Position numbers and translations under genes: made by a program
The notes under the pieces: generated by a model
What the model was told of the DNA's origin: nothing
The model's database searches: none
What the model saw: the letters and a program-made list of their open reading frames with translations, nothing else
From: Clostridium sp. C8-1-8
Lineage (GTDB): Bacteria > Bacillota > Clostridia > Clostridiales > Clostridiaceae
Length of the DNA: 48,103 bases
Assembly: GCF_009928445.1 (NCBI RefSeq)
Contig: NZ_JAABNO010000037.1
Coordinates: forward strand, 1 to 48,103
Direction of reading: 5' to 3'
Part shown: positions 43,401 through 48,103 of the stretch, in pieces
How the letters are laid out: each line of letters starts with the position of its first letter
Numbering within the stretch: the stretch's first letter is position 1

Positions 43401-46400
43401 TCTGTCAATTTATAAGAAAATATATTAATGGTACTAATGATTGGCAAAGATATAGCTTTGATTTTACAATACCTGTAGATGCAAGAGATGGAATTTGGAT
43501 TTCTCTATCGATGCTTAATAGTACAGGAACAGTATATTATGACTGTGTACAGCTTGAGGAAGGTTCTGTTGCAAATAGATATAACTTAGTTGAAAACTCC
43601 AACTTGATTTATGGTGGGGATATGCCAACTTATTGGAAAGCTAATAGTCAGCTGGATAGTAATGATAAACCAGTAACCACGGAAGGAGCTCCATACCCAT
43701 CCGGAATTGGAAATAGAAGCTTTAAGATAGTAGGTAACGCAGATAAACAAAAGGCTTTATATCAATTCATAAACCAACCTGGGAAGAAAGGTGATTCTCT
43801 TGTTTTAGGAGGATGGCTAAAAGGAGCATCAGTGGCAACAGGTTCAGGTAAGAGTTTTGCTTTGAGTGTAGGCTTTCAATTATACGATGATACTTATGAA
43901 TGGTATGGAATAGATATGCTAGGCGAAGTCAATGATTGGCAGTATATTGCTAAGAAGCTCGTAGCAACTAATGACTATAAGAGATTACTGTTTTATGTTA
44001 TATATTATAAAAATGCTAACACTGCTTATTTTGATGGGCTTCAACTATATAAAGAACAGTTTGGTACAAGCTTTCAATATGATAGTAAGGGGAATGTAGT
44101 TTCAACAGCTACTTTAGCTAACCAAAACTCAAAGTTTGATTATGATGGAAGCAATAATTTGATGACTTCTACAGATCCAAAAGGTTCTCAGTTTAAATAT
44201 GAGTATGATACTAAGCATAATATAACTAAGGCTACTACAGCAGAAAATGTAGTTTACAGCTTTACTTATGACAGTAATGGTAATCCTAAAACTGCAAAAG
44301 TAGGAGACAGTACTATATTTACTCAGTCAGAAGCTGGATATACTGCAAGTGGTAACTATATAAATAGTTTAAAAGATGCTTCAGGTAATACAGTTACTTA
44401 TAATTATAATGAGACAAAAGGAACTTTGGATAGTGTAACTGATGCAAAGAAAACTACTACTTCCTATACCTACGATAGCAATGTAGATAGATTGCAGAGT
44501 GTATCAAAAACTGTTGATGGAACAATGATTAAAAATAGTTATGATTATGATAATGATAAAATAAAAGCTATAACCCATAATGGTTTTAGTTATAACTTTG
44601 GATATGATTCTTTAGGAAATAATACAACAGTAGCTGTGGGAAGTCAAAATCTTATAACGAACAAGTATGAATCTAGAACTGGTAAGCTCCTTCAATCAAA
44701 TTATGGTAATGGCAATGGTACGGCTTTAGTATATGATAATGCTGATAGATTAGTATCCAAATCTACCAGCATTACTAATAGTGTAGGAGTAAATTACGAC
44801 GGACAAGTAGAAAACATAGGTTGGCAACCTTGGGTTAGTGATGGAGCAATATCAGGAACTGTAGGTCAAGGATTGAGATTAGAGGCTTTAAAGGTACAAC
44901 TTACTAGTCCTGTACAAGGAATGAGAATAAAATATCAAGCATATGTACAAAACATAGGCTGGCAGGATTGGGTTTATGATGGTAATATAGCTGGAACAGC
45001 AGGACAGTCTTTGAGAATTGAAGCTATGAAAATTCAGCTTGAAGGTGCTCCAGCAGGATATAGCGTCACCTATCAGGTACAAGTACAAGATATAGGCTGG
45101 ATGGATCCTGTAAAAGATGGTGCTTTGGCAGGGACAACTGGACAAAATAAAAGAGTAGAATCCATTAAAATATCCATAAAAGTACCAAAAGTACAAGAAT
45201 ATAAATATGAGTATGATGCTAATAGTAATCTTGCTTATAAAGAGGATTCGGTAAATAATAAAAGTTTTAAATATACCTATGACTTATCTGATAGATTAAC
45301 ACAGGTAAGCGATAATAGCCAAAACACCGTAAGATATGATTATGATTTGAACAATAATATTAGTAAGGTTTTATCACAGTATTATGGTTCATCATATTTA
45401 ACTTCATATGAGTATGATAAGGATAATAGGGAAACTAAAACTATAACCTCAAACGGGAATAGTATATCGAAAGCCTATGATTCTTTAGGGAGAATCACAA
45501 ATAGGACTATTAATCCAACACTATACAATACTTCATATGCTTACAAAGCTGGACAAAATGGAGCAACTACAAGTCAAGTAGAAAGTATAAATAATAATGG
45601 AAATCAGATAAGTTATACCTATGATGCTAATGGTAATATTGAAACAATAACAGAAGGAAGCAATGTAACTAAATACTACTATAATGAATTAAATGAAGTT
45701 ATAAGAGAAGATAATAAAGGCGCAGGTAAAACATTAACTTACAGCTATGATGCCGGAGGAAATATAACTTCGAAGATAGAATATTCATATACTACAGGAG
45801 CTTTAGGCGGATCAACCTCTACCATTAATTATGGATATGGAGATGCAAATTGGAAGGATAAGTTAACCTCATACAATGGCAAAAGCATAACTTATGATCA
45901 AATAGGAAATCCACTGAGCTATGATGGATACACTTATAATTGGCAAGCAGGAAGACAACTGAGTAGTATAAGTGGTAATAGTAAAAATTTAAGCTTTAGA
46001 TACAATGATGATGGAATAAGAACACAAAAGACTTATAATGGAGTTACTACAAACTACGATTTACAGGGAGATAAAGTAGTTTACGAAAGTAATGGTACAG
46101 ATAAATTGTATTATACTTATGACAGTTCGGACAACCTTGTTTCAATGAATTTAAATGGCGTAGAATATTTCTACATAAGAAATGCGCAAGGTGATATAAT
46201 AGGCTTAATAGATAAGACTGGTACACAAGTAGTATCATATACCTATGATACTTGGGGTAAGGTTATATCTATTGATGGAAGCCTCAAGGATAGTGTAGGA
46301 GTTAAGAATCCGTATCGTTACCGAGGGTATCGCTATGATAGTGAAACAGGATTGTACTATCTTCAAAGTCGTTACTATAATCCTGAATGGGGAAGGTTTG

Positions 46401-47044
46401 TTAATGCAGATACAATAACAGGAAGTACAGGTGAGTTATTAACCTCAAATATGTTTGCTTACTGTAGGAATAATCCAGTAAATATGGTTGATGATGATGG
46501 ATATTGGCCAAAGTGGGCAACTAAAGTGCTAATTGGCGTTGGGGCTATAGCAATTGTGACCGCCATAACAGTAGCAACAGGAGGTGCAGGAGCACCAGTA
46601 GCGATTGGCTTATTACAAACGGCACTTGGTGGAGCTGCAGGAGGCGCAGTGTTTGGTGGTGCTATAGGATTAGCTACAGGTGGAGTCAAGGGTGCAATTA
46701 ATGGAGCAATAGACGGAGCAGCAACTGGTTTTATGTATTCTGCGGTAATTGGAGGGGTATTCGCTGCGGGCGCTAAAGTAGCAAAAGCAGCTGAAAAGTG
46801 GAATATTGTAAAATATGCAAAAGACTCGCTAAAGTTTAGATTTCAAGGTAAAACAATGACTGCGTATATGGATAAAAACGGTTATTGGTGGAGTAAAGAC
46901 CTTGGTGGTCATGGTGGTTCTGCTTATAAGGTATATAGAAAAGTAGGTAAAACACTTCAATGGGTACACGATGCTGATATAAATGGAAACTTTATTGAAG
47001 GTAAGTTCAAAGGAGAAGTAGGTAAAATTATTAAACTTAATTAG
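40469..47044 (+). CDS. Secreted Rhs/YD-repeat polymorphic toxin
   Basis: A 2191-residue secreted protein, probably a WapA-like contact-dependent toxin. AGGGGGAAACC precedes the ATG, and a signal peptide covers about residues 1-30. A lysine-rich coiled region (about 195-275) is followed by a DNRLRE/CBM-like domain at about 378-548 and YD repeats from about 570. Two jelly-roll binding-like domains (NLLLNHNFEDSNNW..., NSNLIYGGDMPTYW...) lie at about 883-1190. More YD repeats surround three hydrophobic-W repeats (ENIGWQPWVSDG, QNIGWQDWVYDG, QDIGWMDPVKDG) at about 1445-1571. The Rhs core RYDSETGLYYLQSRYYNPEWGRF at about 1950-1975 precedes a Gly/Ala-rich hydrophobic linker (about 2010-2100). The variable tail has DLGGHGGSAYKVYRK and ends KFKGEVGKIIKLN. 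The tail resembles Ntox21-type RNases, from memory only. Confidence 0.88.
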   Translation: MKGKFKLISNLLVVTFLAVSLPTRVVAKAADPSTLMEGDTQQNVSQLKLEDQQVAALELENAQKESKIVGEVNEKRDESTKYFMKEDHSYEAAVYPIPVHYFEDGKWKEIDNTLEETSDDTFKADGVSSEASTENARKSNVQATVNKIKDTDKNTLKTKQNSFKISFAKDTNSKKLIKVQKDKYELSWGIDTSKKSNSEIIKVDETKLKADIKKESEEKVEKDKKYEKLSKAEKSKVKEVINENENKKVNTKASSSVEYKQVLENIDLRYDLLGNSLKENIIIDKPVENLKLDFKLNFKNLIPEVKKDKSIVFYDDKDKTKAIFSIQVPYMYDASGAESKDIDVKLNQSENQYILTIQPNGEWLNNKDRKYPVTIDPPISSSIAQADIKETFVCSNDTSDKSNNQYLRMGNTPGVGYTRSYMKFVNLPKLTTGDMITNANMYLLKEPTVSGTFSQINVHKVTSAWEAPNIRWNSQPSYDPKIVDYGVLNNDQWYKWDITSIAKEWYTTGTNNGVMLKYNDENAGHTAFWSSDVSDTYVNLRPRIIFDYVNNSGLEDYWTYHSQDIGRAGTGYVNDYNGNLVHVHSDVATTGSKMPISVNHVFNSNNKDQNIGYGLGWRLNYGQKVSYYQKIENVDYYRYEDEDGTVHYFKYDSASATFKDESGMNLTLTKNGDGTFTIKDKKDNLLNFNTSGLLVNVKDSNGNMLSIAYDGTKIKSITDGAGRVVMLQYNSSGNLSQIVDSASRITTYAYNGSSLTSITYPDAKTSSFAYDSLQRMTDTTSIDGYKIKYGYYDMAPYRIKSILETHNDGTLGEQQTIEYSRNITYFTDSKGRRTTYQFNNYGNTTGVTASDGSAKYYDYIDNINDSNKNKTKSESKLQKTNTNLLLNHNFEDSNNWNPGTWNGNVSSKGYVTEDKYLGNQSLKINSTTEAGGTDYEQALTVEKGKRYTLSAYVKTVGIPVKNDAGASFFVGYTDANGICQFIRKYINGTNDWQRYSFDFTIPVDARDGIWISLSMLNSTGTVYYDCVQLEEGSVANRYNLVENSNLIYGGDMPTYWKANSQLDSNDKPVTTEGAPYPSGIGNRSFKIVGNADKQKALYQFINQPGKKGDSLVLGGWLKGASVATGSGKSFALSVGFQLYDDTYEWYGIDMLGEVNDWQYIAKKLVATNDYKRLLFYVIYYKNANTAYFDGLQLYKEQFGTSFQYDSKGNVVSTATLANQNSKFDYDGSNNLMTSTDPKGSQFKYEYDTKHNITKATTAENVVYSFTYDSNGNPKTAKVGDSTIFTQSEAGYTASGNYINSLKDASGNTVTYNYNETKGTLDSVTDAKKTTTSYTYDSNVDRLQSVSKTVDGTMIKNSYDYDNDKIKAITHNGFSYNFGYDSLGNNTTVAVGSQNLITNKYESRTGKLLQSNYGNGNGTALVYDNADRLVSKSTSITNSVGVNYDGQVENIGWQPWVSDGAISGTVGQGLRLEALKVQLTSPVQGMRIKYQAYVQNIGWQDWVYDGNIAGTAGQSLRIEAMKIQLEGAPAGYSVTYQVQVQDIGWMDPVKDGALAGTTGQNKRVESIKISIKVPKVQEYKYEYDANSNLAYKEDSVNNKSFKYTYDLSDRLTQVSDNSQNTVRYDYDLNNNISKVLSQYYGSSYLTSYEYDKDNRETKTITSNGNSISKAYDSLGRITNRTINPTLYNTSYAYKAGQNGATTSQVESINNNGNQISYTYDANGNIETITEGSNVTKYYYNELNEVIREDNKGAGKTLTYSYDAGGNITSKIEYSYTTGALGGSTSTINYGYGDANWKDKLTSYNGKSITYDQIGNPLSYDGYTYNWQAGRQLSSISGNSKNLSFRYNDDGIRTQKTYNGVTTNYDLQGDKVVYESNGTDKLYYTYDSSDNLVSMNLNGVEYFYIRNAQGDIIGLIDKTGTQVVSYTYDTWGKVISIDGSLKDSVGVKNPYRYRGYRYDSETGLYYLQSRYYNPEWGRFVNADTITGSTGELLTSNMFAYCRNNPVNMVDDDGYWPKWATKVLIGVGAIAIVTAITVATGGAGAPVAIGLLQTALGGAAGGAVFGGAIGLATGGVKGAINGAIDGAATGFMYSAVIGGVFAAGAKVAKAAEKWNIVKYAKDSLKFRFQGKTMTAYMDKNGYWWSKDLGGHGGSAYKVYRKVGKTLQWVHDADINGNFIEGKFKGEVGKIIKLN

Positions 47045-47062
47045 AAACGGTGGTGAAAATAA

Positions 47063-47494
47063 TTGTATATATCAAAGAGTTTAGCGTTAGAGTTATTTCA
47101 GAATGGCTTTAAAAGGCCAGCATATCAAGACATGTATAATAATTATGATTTTTTTGAATACGATAACGAGGAATGGGTATTAGGTGGTAAAATTCTTCCT
47201 TCAGGTGATATCTTGTCGCCAGAAGATATATATAAGAAAGGCACATGGTTACCGAGTGCTTATGATTTAATGTTATGGCTCGAGGAAAATAACTTTACAT
47301 TTAATTTAGTATTTAACGGAGAAGTACATTCATGTATTGCAAAAGATAATCGAGGTACGGAGTACAAAGGTAAGGGTGCTAATATTGAAAATGCCTTATT
47401 CAATGCTATAATGAAAGTATTAAAGCATCATGGTGGAAATCTAATAGAGAGAAAGTATGATATAGAAAATGGACAATATTTAGGAAAAGAATAA
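47063..47494 (+). CDS. Probable immunity protein of the Rhs toxin
   Basis: A 143-residue acidic cytoplasmic protein starting with TTG 18 bases after the toxin; GGTGGTGA (47049-47056) is the ribosome site. It opens MYISKSLALELFQNGF and has TWLPSAYDLMLWLEENNFTFNLVF and GANIENALFNAIMKVLK, the shape of a small alpha/beta phage-derived or immunity protein. I recall such proteins next to toxin genes but cannot assign a family. Location, size and co-transcription with a terminator right after make an immunity role the best reading. Confidence 0.6.
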   Translation: MYISKSLALELFQNGFKRPAYQDMYNNYDFFEYDNEEWVLGGKILPSGDILSPEDIYKKGTWLPSAYDLMLWLEENNFTFNLVFNGEVHSCIAKDNRGTEYKGKGANIENALFNAIMKVLKHHGGNLIERKYDIENGQYLGKE

Positions 47495-47558
47495 TGCTTT
47501 ACTTAAAAAGTTGAGAAGTAGATACTTAACAATCAGAATGATACAGTAAGTCAATAAG

Positions 47559-47591
47559 TAAAACCACCACGCAATGATGTGGTGGTTTTTA
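47559..47591 (+). terminator. Terminator of the Rhs toxin-immunity operon
   Basis: AAAACCACCAC (47560-47570) pairs with GTGGTGGTTTT (47579-47589) and is followed by T. Confidence 0.9.
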
Positions 47592-47747
47592 TATAATGAT
47601 AAAAAGTTATTCTGACCACAAAAGACAATAGGAAACACTACATAAAAGTAAAATACATAAGCTTATTACTACATAGCTTTAATTACAATAAGTTTTATAA
47701 AGAAAAGTAATTGCATAATTAGAATTCTGCAGTGAGAGGTAACCATG

Positions 47748-47789
47748 TAAAAGGTCAACAGGTACTAAAAATACTTGTTGGCTTTTCTT
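47748..47789 (+). terminator. Second hairpin with T-rich tail
   Basis: AAAAGGTCAACAGGTA pairs imperfectly with TACTTGTTGGCTTTT and is followed by CTTT. It may end a lost immunity-gene transcript. 47592-47747 has no coding frame worth naming. Confidence 0.5.
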
Positions 47790-47889
47790 TATGTGCAAAT
47801 TAATGGTAAAGTTAAGAAAGAAATATGACCATTAGTGCATCATTATAAAACTAATAAAAATCAGTAGAAACATACATCAAACTATTGAA

Positions 47890-48103
47890 AATGCTAGATA
47901 TAATGGAAACTTAATGATGCTACAGGTTTTCTAAATCATTGTAGAAACTAAGCTGATTTGGCAAAAGCTTTTGAAACGGACGGTTCTAAGTTCATTAGTT
48001 TTAACAATGGGGTACTGTGGCCAGTCTTTCTAGACCAGTTATACCAATGGATTTCGAGTTTGAGAAAATTGGATAGATACCAAGACTTTGGAGTTTGGGT
48101 AAA
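47890..48103 (+). pseudogene. Decayed toxin tail at the window edge
   Basis: Three frames in succession give fragments that make sense only together: ADLAKAFETDGSKFISFNNGV (47958-48012), then SLSRPVIPMDFEFEKIG (about 48023-48073), then RYQDFGVWV to the window end. Stops and frame shifts break it. The pattern of a C-terminal nuclease-like or Rhs toxin domain is suggested by its location after an Rhs cassette, but the family is unknown. It continues past the window. Confidence 0.45.

Noticed and set aside
44888..45196. Minus-strand frame across the hydrophobic-W repeats
   Set aside because: It is a shadow of the repeat coding; its Tyr/Ser-rich composition reflects complement of the ChW codons.
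1..48103. CRISPR arrays, tRNA genes, prophage modules
   Set aside because: No spaced direct-repeat array, no tRNA-like cloverleaf with a TTCRANNC arm, and no phage structural or integrase genes were seen.

Overview
The window is low-GC, AT-rich Gram-positive DNA, most likely from a Clostridium sensu stricto chromosome. Supporting signs are strong GGAGG ribosome sites, many U-tract terminators, an iscR-iscS-iscU-mnmA cluster, a CD3324-family protein, clostridial hydrophobic-W (ChW) repeats and an LPXTG-anchored nucleotidase. No rRNA, tRNA, CRISPR array, phage gene or intact transposase was seen.

Layout. 1-714: the headless C-terminal end of a polymorphic (Rhs-type) toxin with a HEYYGH motif, and a small zinc-ribbon partner that is probably its immunity protein. 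889-7420: a chemoreceptor (minus strand) and a large wall-anchored double nucleotidase/cyclic phosphodiesterase. 7818-11914: a GNAT acetyltransferase, then the Fe-S/thiolation operon iscR-iscS-iscU-mnmA behind a near-consensus promoter. 12258-18993: an NfrA-like nitroreductase, an OmpR/histidine-kinase pair, and a MacAB-like efflux operon (adaptor, ATPase, permease). Identical paired TCACATAAT boxes precede both the regulator and the efflux operon and join them into one circuit. 19348-21011: a MarR regulator, a nitroreductase and an ABM monooxygenase, with two copies of one palindrome (TTGTATGTACAA), resembling an electrophile or quinone detoxification unit. 21395-23101: a membrane-anchored alpha/beta hydrolase. 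23391-28384: a complete BceRSAB-type antimicrobial-peptide sensing and resistance module plus a GNAT. 28768-30391: an ECF sigma factor and its membrane anti-sigma factor behind a putative self-recognised promoter. 30577-31636: an orphan Imm53-like immunity protein and an SGNH hydrolase. 32060-36058: a MarR regulator and a heterodimeric ABC multidrug exporter with one degenerate ATP site, behind a palindromic operator. 36237-36737: a candidate structured RNA leading into a CD3324-family gene. 37198-39167: a GNAT and a stand-alone EutH-like ethanolamine permease. 39700-48103: a second Rhs region with a decayed Rhs fragment, an intact secreted 2191-residue Rhs/YD-repeat toxin with a probable immunity gene, and a decayed toxin tail at the window edge.

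The common theme is envelope defence and contact-dependent competition: three drug or peptide ABC systems, two two-component systems, an ECF pair, two MarR regulators, two nitroreductases and at least four toxin/immunity remnants or cassettes.

The less expected observations are: (i) a family of short non-autonomous insertion relics with GGCYMTGTT-type ends and 8-bp target duplications, one of only 32 bp lying just before bceR; (ii) a promoter-led, hairpin-rich stretch at 36237-36704 with a 9-bp long-range complementarity, possibly an undescribed or poorly known structured RNA; (iii) regulatory sites that wire the regulators to their neighbours. Functions are inferred by reading the sequence; no database search was run.
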